NCBI RefSeq assembly: GCF_900110575.1
Contig: NZ_FOEF01000027.1
Location: 46,676-110,675, forward strand
Direction of reading: 5' to 3'
Source of the DNA: Amycolatopsis saalfeldensis
GTDB taxonomy: Bacteria; Actinomycetota; Actinomycetes; Mycobacteriales; Pseudonocardiaceae
Length of the DNA stretch: 64,000 bases
A program made the translations under genes and the position numbers. Below, in pieces: positions 8,929 to 17,927 of the stretch (within the stretch, counting starts at the first letter, position 1; each line of letters opens with the position of its first letter). A model generated the notes under the pieces. That model was given only the letters and a program-made list of their open reading frames with translations. It was not told the DNA's origin and ran no database searches.

Positions 8929-9066
8929 TCTTGAGCCGTTGATTCCGGGCCGTTGGTGATCTTGGGCTTGGTGGCCCTGGGCCGTTGGTCCCGGACCTGG
9001 TGATCGTGGGCCTGGCGACCGTCGGCCTGGCGACCGTGGGCTCGGTGATCGTGGGCCGTTGATCCC
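8927..9066. repeat. Degenerate ~15-bp tandem repeats in a non-coding gap
   Basis: Immediately after the VOC stop, about nine degenerate copies of a 15-bp unit close to TGGTGATCGTGGGCC follow each other, for example TGGCGACCGTCGGCC and TGGCGACCGTGGGCT. On the minus strand they read as Pro/Arg/Ser low-complexity peptide with no start context. The rest of the 8929-9340 gap shows no gene; the plus-strand 90-codon frame at 9059 is Arg/Ala-rich and not protein-like. Confidence 0.7.
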
Positions 9067-9340
9067 CATCGGTATCGAGGTGGGGCGAGCCAGGTTGCGG
9101 CGACCCGCGGCAGCGGCGGACCGGGCCGCCGCGGTGGTAGCACGGTGGTGGTGGAGGCGAGGCACAGTCGCATGGCGCGATGGCGGTGGCGCGGTCACGG
9201 TCGTGAGGCGCCACTGCGGGTTCGCCGCGTCCGCCATAGCGAGGTGCGGCACTGACTGCCCTGGGCGCGGCAACGTGGCCAGGCCACCGCCGGCCGAGGC
9301 CATCGCCCATAGCGAAGCCGTCGCGGATTAGCGTGGGGGT

Positions 9341-10240
9341 GTGACTGCGCGCGTGTTGCTGCCCTGGACCGACATCGAGCTGCCCGAGGGGCTCGCGGCC
9401 GCCTGGTACGGGGGTGGGGCGCTGCCCGCCGATGACCTGAGCGGGGTCGAGTTCTACGTGCTTCCCTACGACAGCGGTACGGAGCCGGCGAAGCTGATCG
9501 GGCGGTTGCCGTCGTTGCGGGTGGTGCAGTCGTTGTCCGCGGGGGTCGAGACGTTGCTGCCGTTGGTGCCCGAGGGCGTCCGGCTGGCGAACGGGCGCGG
9601 GCTGCACGACCTCAGCGTCGCCGAGCACACGCTGGCGCTGATCCACGCGTCGCAGCGGGATCTTCCCCGGTGGATCGCGCAGCAGGCGACGGGCACTTGG
9701 GAGCGTGAGCACACCCGTTCCCTCGCCGACAGCCGCGTGCTGCTGATCGGGTACGGCTCGATCGGCCACGCCATCGAGCGGCAGCTGGTCGCGGCCGAGG
9801 CCGTGGTCACGCGCGTCGCGAGCCGGGCCCGGGCCGACGAGGACGTGCGCGGCATCAGCGAGCTGCCCGCGCTGCTGCCCTCGGCCGACATCGTGGTGCT
9901 GGTCCTGCCCGACACCCCGGCCACGCGCGGCCTGATCGGCGCGCCGGAGCTCGCCGCGCTGCCGGACGGCGCGCTGGTGGTCAACGTCGGCCGCGGCACC
10001 GCGATCGACACCGGCGCCCTGCTCGCCGAGACCTCCGCCGGCCGCCTGCGCGCGGCCCTCGACGTGGTCGACCCCGAGCCGCTCCCCGCCGACCATCCAC
10101 TGTGGAAGGTCCCCGGCGTGATCCTGACCCCGCACATCGCGGGCGGCTCGGCCTCGTTCTACCCCCGCGCCAAGCAACTCGTGACCGATCAGCTCCACCG
10201 CTTCGCCACCGGCGCGCCACTGCTCAATCTGGTCAACTGA
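9341..10240 (+). CDS. D-isomer-specific 2-hydroxyacid dehydrogenase family protein
   Basis: This is a 299-aa NAD(P)-dependent oxidoreductase that would interconvert 2-keto and 2-hydroxy acids. The Rossmann motif VLLIGYGSIG lies at about 131-140, the substrate-binding Arg is in NVGRGTAID, and the catalytic Glu/His are in DVVDPEPLP and LTPHIAGGS. At 299 aa it is shorter than phosphoglycerate dehydrogenases and fits the glyoxylate/hydroxypyruvate reductase-like group. GTG 9341. The end overlaps the convergent GNAT gene by 8 bp. Confidence 0.92.
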   Translation: MTARVLLPWTDIELPEGLAAAWYGGGALPADDLSGVEFYVLPYDSGTEPAKLIGRLPSLRVVQSLSAGVETLLPLVPEGVRLANGRGLHDLSVAEHTLALIHASQRDLPRWIAQQATGTWEREHTRSLADSRVLLIGYGSIGHAIERQLVAAEAVVTRVASRARADEDVRGISELPALLPSADIVVLVLPDTPATRGLIGAPELAALPDGALVVNVGRGTAIDTGALLAETSAGRLRAALDVVDPEPLPADHPLWKVPGVILTPHIAGGSASFYPRAKQLVTDQLHRFATGAPLLNLVN

Positions 10241-11192
10241 CCGGCAGCACGTACCCGTAGCGAGTGTCGGCGACCCGGTAGCCGCACCGTTCGTAGACGC
10301 CGAGCGCGGAGTTGCTCGTGTCCACCGAAAGAGCCGACCTCTCGAAACCCTTCGCGCGCGCCTGAACCAGCGTGTGGCCCAGCAACGCCGACGCGATGCC
10401 CAGCCCCCGCAGCTCGGCGCGCGTACCGACGTACTCCACGTACAGCTCGCGCACACCCGTGGCTGCGGCCTCGGAAGCGATGAAGGAGCTCAGGACGAAC
10501 GCCAGCACCCGATCGCGAGACGGAGTGAGGACCAAGTACGACAGGTCGGCCCGGAAGTCTTTCGAACCCGTCACGCGGTGTCGCCAGGCTTCGGGCGACA
10601 GGAGCGCGCTGCCCCAATGCTCGGCGAAGGTCACGTTGCGCGCTTCGAGGGTGAGGGCGTCGTAACGGTCCTCGAAACCCGCCACCTCGTAGCCCTCCGG
10701 AAGCGGCTTCATCGACGGCAGCTCGGCGAGATCGGCGCGCATCTCGACGAAGGTGCGAGCGCGCCGGTAGCCCGCGCGGGTGAGCGCCCCGGCGTACCAG
10801 TGCTCGTTCTCGTGCACGGTCGCGTGCAGTTCCAGCGGCGCCTGCGGGAAGAACTGCTCGTGCACCCGCTTGCCCGCGTCGAGCAACCAGGTCATGAGGT
10901 GGTCCGCGATCTCGCGAGTGCGGAAGTCCGGGTGCGTCAGCGTCTCGACGCGCGGCATGTCCACCGGGTCGGCGAGGTCGCGGCGGCCGACCGCGGCGTA
11001 GCCCACCAGCCGGTCCCCCGCCCACGCGCCGATGGAGCCGGACGGCAGGTCGATGTTCGGCGCGTCGAGTTCCTCGCGCAGGTCTTCGGCGCTGTAGTGC
11101 TCGCCGGTGCGGTCGACGTCCTGGGCCGCGGCGAACAGTCCCGCGAGCTGCTCGGAGTCGTCAAGCGTCAGCGGGCGCCAGGTGAGGTCCAT
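10233..11192 (-). CDS. GNAT acetyltransferase with two tandem GNAT units
   Basis: This 319-aa protein has two GNAT-like halves (about 1-150 and 160-319), like mycothiol synthase-type double GNATs. The C-terminal half has the acetyl-CoA signature GTRAELRGLGIASALLGHTL and ends with the usual GVYERCGYRVADTRYGY. The N-terminal half is degenerate. ATG 11192 begins MDLTWRPLTLDD, a normal GNAT start; an in-frame extension to 11291 was rejected because it lacks family sequence and enters the divergent promoter. The substrate is unknown. Confidence 0.85.
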   Translation of the reverse strand: MDLTWRPLTLDDSEQLAGLFAAAQDVDRTGEHYSAEDLREELDAPNIDLPSGSIGAWAGDRLVGYAAVGRRDLADPVDMPRVETLTHPDFRTREIADHLMTWLLDAGKRVHEQFFPQAPLELHATVHENEHWYAGALTRAGYRRARTFVEMRADLAELPSMKPLPEGYEVAGFEDRYDALTLEARNVTFAEHWGSALLSPEAWRHRVTGSKDFRADLSYLVLTPSRDRVLAFVLSSFIASEAAATGVRELYVEYVGTRAELRGLGIASALLGHTLVQARAKGFERSALSVDTSNSALGVYERCGYRVADTRYGYVLPVS

Positions 11193-11259
11193 GCCGGGCA
11201 GCGTAAGCCGGGGGAAGCGGCCGCCGCACCCGGATTGCGCCGCGGTTACGCTGCCTTTC

Positions 11260-12003
11260 GTGCTGGTGCTGCTTCCCCCTTCCGAGACCAAGGCCGACGG
11301 CGGTGACGGGCCGCCGCTCGATCACGGCGCGCTGTCCTTCCCCGAGCTGAACCCCGTGCGGGCCAAGCTCGCCGACGCGCTCGTCGAGCTGGCCCGGGAC
11401 GTTCCGGCGAGCCTCGCCACCCTCGGCATCTCCGAACGCCAGCGCGACGAGGTCACGCGCAACGCACAGCTGTGGACTTCCCCGACGCTGCCCGCGCTGC
11501 GCCGCTACACCGGCGTGCTCTACGACGCGCTCGACATGAAGAGCTTCACCCGCGCGGGCCTGGAAAAGGCGCACCGCCGCCTGGCCGTGACGTCGGCGCT
11601 GTTCGGCGTGGTCTCCGCGACCGACCCGATTCCCGCGTACCGGCTTTCGGGCGGCAACTCCGTGCCTGCGCTGGGCACCGTGCGCGGGCTGTGGAAACCC
11701 GTGCTGGAGCCGGTGCTGCAGGGCATCGACGGCCTGGTGGTGGACCTGCGCTCTGGCACGTACGCGGCGTTCGCGCGGCTGCGCCCGGACGCGGTGACCG
11801 TCCGCGTCGTGACCGAGGACGCCGACGGCAACCGCACCACGGTCAGCCACTTCAACAAGGCCTATAAGGGCCGGCTGGCCGCGGTGCTGGCCACCACCCG
11901 CGCCGAACCGTCCACTGTGGACCAGCTGGTGAAGGTGATCGCCAAGGCGGGCCTGACCGTCGAGCGCACCGGCGACCACAGCCTGGAACTGCTCACCGGC
12001 TGA
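11260..12003 (+). CDS. yaaA: YaaA/UPF0246-family peroxide stress protein
   Basis: This 247-aa protein matches the YaaA family, a DNA-binding protein that in E. coli limits intracellular iron under H2O2 stress. The signature N-terminus VLVLLPPSETK and the segments RYTGVLYDALD, RLSGGNSVP and SHFNKAYKGRLA are present. GTG 11260 gives this N-terminus directly; upstream in-frame codons run into the divergent GNAT gene. It stands alone, divergent from the GNAT gene with a 67-bp spacer and convergent with the FAD oxidoreductase 9 bp away. Confidence 0.88.
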   Translation: MLVLLPPSETKADGGDGPPLDHGALSFPELNPVRAKLADALVELARDVPASLATLGISERQRDEVTRNAQLWTSPTLPALRRYTGVLYDALDMKSFTRAGLEKAHRRLAVTSALFGVVSATDPIPAYRLSGGNSVPALGTVRGLWKPVLEPVLQGIDGLVVDLRSGTYAAFARLRPDAVTVRVVTEDADGNRTTVSHFNKAYKGRLAAVLATTRAEPSTVDQLVKVIAKAGLTVERTGDHSLELLTG

Positions 12004-12012
12004 CGGCCGGGC

Positions 12013-13191
12013 TCAGCCGAAGCGGGCGGGCGAGCACGGTGCGAGCAGGTCCGCCGGGACGTCGCCGCCGAGCACCAGGTCCGCCATCAGCTTCCCGGCG
12101 TACGGCGCGAGGGTGAGCCCCGCCGGGCCGAAGCCGGTCGCGAGCCACAGGCCGGGGTTCCCGTCGACGGCGCCGAGCAGGGGCAGCGTGTCGGGTGTCG
12201 CGGGGCGGAAGCCGATGCGGGTCTCCGCGAGGGTGCTGTCGGCGAGGCCCGGCGCGACGGCGAGGGCGTGGTCGAGCACTTCACGCTGCCCGGCCGCCGT
12301 CACCCGGTGGTCGAAGCCGGAGCCGGTTTCGCGGGTGGCCCCGGCGACGACGTGGCCGCCCGGGAACGCCAGCAGGTAGTGGCTCGACCGCGGCAGCACG
12401 ACCGGCCACGCGGCCGTGTCGGTGCCCGGCAGCTCGAAGTGGGTGATCTGCCCCCGCTGCGGCGCCACCGGGACGACCAGCCCCAGCCGCTCGGCCACCG
12501 CGGCCGACCAGGCGCCCGCCGAGAGCACCACGGCGTCGGCGGCCAGTTCCTCGCCGCCGGCGGTGACGCGCCATCGGCCGTTGGCGGTGGTGAGCGGAGC
12601 ACCCGAGCCCGGGCCGCCGATCGGTCCGGCCGCGCTCGTTCCCTTGGTGGCGGGCACGTTCGGCCGCACCGACGCCGTCGCCCGCGCGAACCGGGCGCCG
12701 CGCTGTTTCGCGGCGGCGATCAGGGCCCGGCGGATCCGGCGGCCGTCCACGCGGCCCGCGCCGGAGAGGTGGACGGCGCCGAGGCCCGGGGCGAGCGGCG
12801 GGAACAGCGAGCGCGCCTGGGCCGGGTCGAGGCGGCTGGCCGCACCCGCGCCGGGGGCGTCCGCGACGCGCGTGCGCACCAGCGCCTCCGCCTCGTCCAG
12901 CTCGTTCGCCGACTCCGACACCACCATGCCGCCGACGACCTCGTACGACGTGTGCTGCCCCTGCTCCGCCAATGCCGCGGCCAGCTCCGGGTAGTACGCC
13001 CCCGCGGCGGCCGCCAGCGGATAGATCCGATTGTCCCAGCGGGAGGTCCACGGGCTGACGATCCCGGCGCCCGCCTCGGTGGCGACGCCCGGCCGGGGCG
13101 CGTCCACCGACACGACTTCCGCTCCCCGCTCCGCAAGGTGGTACGCCGTCGCCGCTCCGCCGATCCCACTGCCGATCACGATCACGCGCAT
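12013..13191 (-). CDS. FAD-dependent oxidoreductase, DAO (D-amino-acid/glycine oxidase) type
   Basis: This 392-aa flavoprotein has the N-terminal dinucleotide fold MRVIVIGSGIGGAATAYHLA followed by VSVDAPRPG. The C-terminal FAD contact is WLATGFGPAGLTLAPYAGKL. The family oxidises amines or amino acids; the substrate is unclear. A Gly/Pro-rich insert at about 155-180 looks like a surface linker. ATG 13191 is preferred over a start eight codons upstream because the GxGxxG strand should begin at once. It lies 72 bp downstream of a second FAD oxidoreductase on the same strand, so the two may form an operon. Confidence 0.9.
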   Translation of the reverse strand: MRVIVIGSGIGGAATAYHLAERGAEVVSVDAPRPGVATEAGAGIVSPWTSRWDNRIYPLAAAAGAYYPELAAALAEQGQHTSYEVVGGMVVSESANELDEAEALVRTRVADAPGAGAASRLDPAQARSLFPPLAPGLGAVHLSGAGRVDGRRIRRALIAAAKQRGARFARATASVRPNVPATKGTSAAGPIGGPGSGAPLTTANGRWRVTAGGEELAADAVVLSAGAWSAAVAERLGLVVPVAPQRGQITHFELPGTDTAAWPVVLPRSSHYLLAFPGGHVVAGATRETGSGFDHRVTAAGQREVLDHALAVAPGLADSTLAETRIGFRPATPDTLPLLGAVDGNPGLWLATGFGPAGLTLAPYAGKLMADLVLGGDVPADLLAPCSPARFG

Positions 13192-13263
13192 GTCTCCACA
13201 TTGCCCGCTCCGCACCGCGCCGTCGACCTCTGCCCGATCCGGCCCGGCACCACCGGCCCGCGT

Positions 13264-14784
13264 TCAGCCGGCCAGCACCGCCATCGCCGCGTTGTGGCCG
13301 GGGATTCCGCTCACCCCGCCGCCCCGGACGGCGCCCGCGCCGCACAGCAGCACCCGCGGGTGCGCCGTCTCGACACCCCAGGTCCCGGCCGCCGAGTCGG
13401 AGAACGGCCACGACAGGTCCCGGTGGAAGATGTGCCCGCGCGGCAGCCCCAGTTCCGCCTCCAGGTCCAGCGGCGTCTTCGCCTCGACGCACGGGCGCCC
13501 GGCCGGGTCCCGCAGCAGGCAGCCCTCGATCGGCTCGGCCAGCACGCTGTTCAGCGACGCCAGCGTCGCGCGCAGTGCTTCGGCCCGCGCCGCGTCGTTG
13601 TCCGTCTCGAACAGCCGCGCCGGCATGTGCAGCCCGAAGAGCGTCAGCGTCTGGACGCCCGCCGCACGCTCCGCCGGGCCGAGGATCGACGGGTCCGTGA
13701 GCGAGTGGCAGTAGATCTCGCACGGCGGCAGCGCTGGGATCCGCCCCGCGGCCGCCTCGGCGTACGCGGTCTCCAGCTGCGAGAACGTCTCGTTGACGTG
13801 GAAGGTGCCGCCGAACGCGTCGCGCGGGTCGACACTCGCGTCACGCAGCCGGGGCAGCCGCGAAAGCACCATGTTGACCTTCAGCTGCGCGCCCTCCGGC
13901 GCCTCGCCCGGCTCCTCACCGAGCAGCCGCGCGAGGGTGCGCGGCGCGACGTTCGCTAGCACGTGCCCGGCGGAGACGACCCGTGAAGCGCCCTCCAGCG
14001 TGTAGCGCACCTCGCCGTCCGGCGTCACCGACTGCACCTCGGCGCCGGTGACGAGCGTGGCGCCGGCCCGTCGCGCCGCGTCCGCCAGCGCGCCGGTGAC
14101 CGCGCCCATCCCGCCGACCGGCACGTCCCAGTCGCCCGTGCCGTTGCCGATCAGGTGGTACAGCAGGCAGCGGTTCTGCCGCAGGTCTCGGTCGGACGCC
14201 GGGGCGAAAGTCCCGATCAGCGCGTCGGTGAGCACGACGCCGCGCACGGTGTCGTCGCCGAAGAGCCCGGTGAGCGTCTCCCCGATCGGCCGCTCGAAGA
14301 ACATCGACCACGCCTCGTCGTCGCCGATCCGCTCCCTCAACTCGTCTCGGCTGGGCAGCGGTGAGGTGAGCGTGTCGAACGTCCGCGCCGCGACCTTCCC
14401 CGCCAGCGCGTAGAAGCGGCGCCAGGCGTCATAGTCCTTTGTGGACCACGTGACGGCGCGGAAGGCCGCCGCCGTCCGCGCCTCGTCACCCGTGTCGACA
14501 AGGAGACCCGTGTCGCCGGCCGGTGTGTAGGACGACATCCGGCGCCGCCGCAGCTCGACGTCGAGCCCCAGGTCCTCGACGATCTTCCGCGGCAGCAGGC
14601 TGACCAGGTACGAATACCGGGACAGCCGCACGTCCACCCCTTCGAAGGCCCGGAACGACACCGCCGCGCCGCCCGTCTCGTCCCGCCGCTCCAGCACGAG
14701 GACCGAGCGGCCCGCCCGTGCCAGGTAAGCGGCCGCCACCAGGCCGTTGTGCCCACCGCCCACGATCACCGCGTCGTAATCCAT
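13264..14784 (-). CDS. Phytoene desaturase-like FAD/NAD(P) oxidoreductase
   Basis: This 506-aa protein belongs to the CrtI/PYROXD2 group of flavin oxidoreductases. The N-terminal FAD fold reads YDAVIVGGGHNGLVAAAYLA then LVLERRDETGGAA. The C-terminal flavin motif is CGAGAVRGGGVSGIPGHNAA. No carotenoid genes are nearby, so a role like that of PYROXD2 homologues (unknown substrate) is more likely than carotenoid synthesis. ATG 14784. It probably precedes the DAO-type enzyme in one transcript. Confidence 0.9.
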   Translation of the reverse strand: MDYDAVIVGGGHNGLVAAAYLARAGRSVLVLERRDETGGAAVSFRAFEGVDVRLSRYSYLVSLLPRKIVEDLGLDVELRRRRMSSYTPAGDTGLLVDTGDEARTAAAFRAVTWSTKDYDAWRRFYALAGKVAARTFDTLTSPLPSRDELRERIGDDEAWSMFFERPIGETLTGLFGDDTVRGVVLTDALIGTFAPASDRDLRQNRCLLYHLIGNGTGDWDVPVGGMGAVTGALADAARRAGATLVTGAEVQSVTPDGEVRYTLEGASRVVSAGHVLANVAPRTLARLLGEEPGEAPEGAQLKVNMVLSRLPRLRDASVDPRDAFGGTFHVNETFSQLETAYAEAAAGRIPALPPCEIYCHSLTDPSILGPAERAAGVQTLTLFGLHMPARLFETDNDAARAEALRATLASLNSVLAEPIEGCLLRDPAGRPCVEAKTPLDLEAELGLPRGHIFHRDLSWPFSDSAAGTWGVETAHPRVLLCGAGAVRGGGVSGIPGHNAAMAVLAG

Positions 14785-14997
14785 GGCCCGAAGGCTAGGG
14801 CGGGGTAATTCGGTTGCGCGAGTCCCCCGCGGCCCGGCAGGCTGTTCGGGACCGGCCAGGGAGCCGGCGGAGCCGAAGGCGAGGAGGTGCGTCGTGGAGA
14901 ACGTCCGGGCGCTGTCCTGCCCACTTCCGCCCGCCCCTCGCGGCTAGAGCTTCGCGCTCGCCCGGTGGGGCAAACCCTGATCTAGGAGAACCCACCA

Positions 14998-15957
14998 GTG
15001 CGTGAGCACGACTACGAAGACTATTCCGACTTCGAAGATTCCTTCGACGAAGAACCGGCCCGTCGCGTCCGCCAGGTCTACGAAGGGCCCGCCCCGGACC
15101 GCAGCGGCCGCCTCACCGAGGGCGAGCGCGTCCGCCTGGCCCGGCTGCGCGACGACGCCTACACCGAAACCGAGTTGCCCGACGGCGCCGATCGCTGGAC
15201 CACCTGGGACAGCGCCGAGCCGGGCCCGCACCCGACGCCGGACTGGGTCGTCACCGACCTCGGCGCGGTCGACACCGAGCTCGGCGTGCTCAAAACCGGC
15301 AAGGAGGCGGACGTCCACCTGCTGCGCCGGGGCCTGCCCGGCACGGACGGCGTGCTGCTCGCCGCCAAGCGCTACCGCAGCGACGAGCACAAGCTGTTCC
15401 ACCGTGACGCCGGGTACCTCGAGGGCAGGCGGATGCGCCGCTCCCGCGAGATGCGCGCGATGGCCAACCGCAGCTCGTTCGGCCGCAACCTGATCGCGGA
15501 GCAGTGGGCGGTGGCCGAGTTCGCCGCGTTGAGTCGCTTGTGGACGATCGGCGCACCGGTGCCGTATCCGGTGCAGCGCAACGGGACCGAGCTGCTGCTC
15601 GAGTTCCTCGGCGACGCCGACGGCGCGGCGGCGCCCCGGCTCGCGCAGCTCCGCCCGGAGCCGGACGAGCTGGCCGACCTCTGGGCCCAGGCGACCGCCG
15701 CGCTGGAGCTGCTGGCCGTCCAGGGCGTCGCACACGGTGACCTCTCGGCGTACAACCTGCTGGTGCACGAGGGCCACCTGATGGTGATCGACCTGCCCCA
15801 GGTGGTGGACCTCGTGGCGAACCCCGGCGGGCACGAGTTCCTGACCCGCGACGTGCGCAACCTCGCCGGCTGGTTCCATGCCCGTGGCCTGCCGGAACAC
15901 GTCACGGCGGCCGACGATCTGGTCGAAGCGCTGACCTTCGCCGCGGGGCTCGGCTGA
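14998..15957 (+). CDS. RIO-like atypical serine kinase
   Basis: This 319-aa protein carries a RIO kinase fold at about 85-290: flexible-loop GKEADV (101-106), ATP-binding lysine K124 in LAAKRYR, catalytic loop HGDLSAYNLL with D248 and N253, and metal Asp D265 in VIDLPQ. The first 70 residues are strongly acidic, DYEDYSDFEDSFDEE. RIO kinases act in ribosome maturation in archaea and eukaryotes; bacterial members are little studied. GTG 14998 follows AGGAG nine bases upstream. The next plus-strand gene is a DEAD-box RNA helicase, which fits an RNA or ribosome link. Confidence 0.88.
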   Translation: MREHDYEDYSDFEDSFDEEPARRVRQVYEGPAPDRSGRLTEGERVRLARLRDDAYTETELPDGADRWTTWDSAEPGPHPTPDWVVTDLGAVDTELGVLKTGKEADVHLLRRGLPGTDGVLLAAKRYRSDEHKLFHRDAGYLEGRRMRRSREMRAMANRSSFGRNLIAEQWAVAEFAALSRLWTIGAPVPYPVQRNGTELLLEFLGDADGAAAPRLAQLRPEPDELADLWAQATAALELLAVQGVAHGDLSAYNLLVHEGHLMVIDLPQVVDLVANPGGHEFLTRDVRNLAGWFHARGLPEHVTAADDLVEALTFAAGLG

Positions 15958-16175
15958 CCTGGGGGCGGCGTCGCGGGGACTGTGGCGCACAACACCCCTG
16001 CGACGCCGCCCACAACCGTGGACCTGGGTGCGAAGTCGAAGCCCCGGCTCCGGTACAGTATGTACAGACCGCAACCGGCGGCGTGGATGAGTTGGTGTCC
16101 GTCGCCTCCAAAGCCCACCTACGGGTTCGCGGTGAATCCGAAGCACTTCCATCGGCGCTCGATGTCGGTCACGAC

Positions 16176-16243
16176 ATGGTGTGCCGGGTCCGTCCCTGTG
16201 AAAGCCCATCGCACACCATCTTGCCCTGCCTGCGTGCGGGCAG
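16176..16243 (+). promoter_or_regulatory. Structured 5' leader of the DEAD-box helicase gene
   Basis: The gap 15958-16284 (327 bp) has no gene. Near its end are two potential hairpins: ATGGTGTG (16176-16183) with CACACCAT (16212-16219), and CTGCC (16226-16230) with GGCAG (16239-16243). A candidate promoter region around GTACAGTATGTACAG (about 16055) lies upstream, leaving about 200 nt of leader. Helicase mRNAs often have long, cold-responsive leaders; that role here is inference. Confidence 0.4.
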
Positions 16244-16284
16244 CCCGGGCCTCCCTTGCGACGTACCACGTCCGAGAGGCATTT

Positions 16285-17823
16285 GTGACAGTCACGTTCA
16301 ACTCCGGTCACTCATCGACGTCCGCCCACGCGGGCCGTCCCGACCGCAAGCCGCGTCAGCGCCCGGCCACCGGTGGTGGCGGCGAGGGCATGCTGCGCGA
16401 CGACGCCGTCGAGACAGTGGCCACCAAGACCTTCGCCCAGCTGGGGCTCCCCGAGGAGCTGCTGCGCGCGTTGGCCGAGGCGGGCATCAACTCGCCGTTC
16501 CCGATCCAGTCGGCCACCATCCCGGACGCGCTCGCGGGCCGCGACGTGCTGGGCCGCGCCCAGACCGGTTCGGGCAAGACGCTGGCGTTCGGCCTGGCCA
16601 TGCTGGCCCGGCTCAACGGCGGCCGGGCCCGGCCCAAGCGCCCCCGCGCGCTGGTGCTGGTGCCCACCCGTGAGCTCGCCATGCAGGTGGCGGACTCGCT
16701 GACCCCGCTGGCCAAGTCGCTCGGCCTGTGGTGCCGCACGGCCGTCGGCGGCATGGCCTTCACCCGCCAGGCCGACGCGCTTTCCCGCGGCGTCGACCTG
16801 CTCATCGCGACCCCGGGCCGCCTTTCGGACCACGTCCGGCAAGGCACCGCTTCGCTGGGCGACTGCAACTTCATCGCCCTCGACGAGGCCGACCAGATGG
16901 CGGACATGGGCTTCATGCCGCAGGTCCGGGAGATCCTCGACCTCACCCCGCCGGGCGGGCAGCGGCTGCTGTTCTCGGCGACGCTCGACGGTGACGTCAA
17001 CCGGCTGGTCAAGCAGTACCTGACCGACCCGGTCACGCACTCGGTGGCGCCGTCCACCGCGAGCGTCGACACCATGGACCACCACGTGCTCCAGGTTTCG
17101 CACCAGGACAAGCAGGACATCATCACGCAGATCGGCGCCCGCGAGGGCCGCACGATCATGTTCGTGCGCACCAAGCACCACGTCGACCGCCTCACCGAGC
17201 GGCTGCGCGAGCAGGGTGTGCACGCGGCGGCGCTGCACGGCGGCAAGACGCAGGGTCAGCGCAACCGGGTGCTCGCGGACTTCAAGGAAGGCCACACCCC
17301 GGTGCTGGTCGCCACCGACGTCGCCGCGCGCGGTATCCACGTGGACAACATCTCGCTGGTGCTGCACGTCGACCCGGCCGCCGACCACAAGGACTACCTG
17401 CACCGCGCGGGCCGCACCGCGCGCGCCGGGGCGTCCGGTGTCGTGGTCACGCTGGTGACGCACGACCAGCGGCGCACCGTCCGCCGGATGACCGATCGGG
17501 CCGGCGTGCGCGCCGAGACCACGATGGTCCGCCCGGGCGACGACGAGCTGTCGCGCATCACCGGCGCCCAGGCGCCGAGCGGCGAGCCGGTCATCGAGCG
17601 TCGTCGTGAGTCGCCGCGCCGCAGCGGCGGCAGCGGCCGCGGTTACGGCGGCGGTCGGGAGCGTGGCGACCGCAGCTACGGCGAAAGCCGCGGCGGCGGT
17701 TACGGCCAGGGTTCGCGCGAAGGCGGCCGTCCCGGTTACGCCGGGCGCAGCCGCAACGGCGCGGGCGCGGGTCGTCCGCAGCGTCCGGCGGGCCGCGGCC
17801 CGCGTCGCAGCTACGACAGCTGA
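16285..17823 (+). CDS. DEAD-box ATP-dependent RNA helicase
   Basis: This 512-aa RNA helicase unwinds RNA duplexes in ribosome assembly, decay or cold adaptation. Motifs in order: Q-motif in INSPFPIQSATIPDAL (about 68-83), Walker A AQTGSGKT (92-99), PTREL (127-131), TPGR (176-179), DEAD (200-203), SAT (231-233), a C-terminal RecA domain with ATDVAARGIHV, and HRAGRTARAG. From about residue 435 the tail is RGG/YGG-rich, an RNA-binding feature. GTG 16285 with GAGAGG just upstream is chosen; in-frame codons further upstream belong to the leader. Confidence 0.95.
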   Translation: MTVTFNSGHSSTSAHAGRPDRKPRQRPATGGGGEGMLRDDAVETVATKTFAQLGLPEELLRALAEAGINSPFPIQSATIPDALAGRDVLGRAQTGSGKTLAFGLAMLARLNGGRARPKRPRALVLVPTRELAMQVADSLTPLAKSLGLWCRTAVGGMAFTRQADALSRGVDLLIATPGRLSDHVRQGTASLGDCNFIALDEADQMADMGFMPQVREILDLTPPGGQRLLFSATLDGDVNRLVKQYLTDPVTHSVAPSTASVDTMDHHVLQVSHQDKQDIITQIGAREGRTIMFVRTKHHVDRLTERLREQGVHAAALHGGKTQGQRNRVLADFKEGHTPVLVATDVAARGIHVDNISLVLHVDPAADHKDYLHRAGRTARAGASGVVVTLVTHDQRRTVRRMTDRAGVRAETTMVRPGDDELSRITGAQAPSGEPVIERRRESPRRSGGSGRGYGGGRERGDRSYGESRGGGYGQGSREGGRPGYAGRSRNGAGAGRPQRPAGRGPRRSYDS

Positions 17824-17836
17824 GTCCGAGCAGTCA

Positions 17837-17876
17837 GGAGAAGCCCCGTCCGGCACCCGCCGGACGGGGCTTCTCC
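17837..17876. terminator. Strong intrinsic terminator-like hairpin after the helicase
   Basis: Perfect 17-bp inverted repeat (17837-17853 with 17860-17876; core AAGCCCCGTCCGG) with a 6-nt loop CACCCG, starting 13 bp after the helicase stop. No long T run follows, as is usual in this GC-rich group. Confidence 0.85.
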
Positions 17877-17927
17877 CGTGACGGGGTGCACATCCGCGGC
17901 GCGGGCCAGGGTGGGAGACTGCGGGAC

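Noticed and set aside
9059..9331. Plus-strand 90-codon frame in the gap before the 2-hydroxyacid dehydrogenase
   Set aside because: Arg/Ala-rich composition, no ribosome site, and it starts inside the tandem repeat region.
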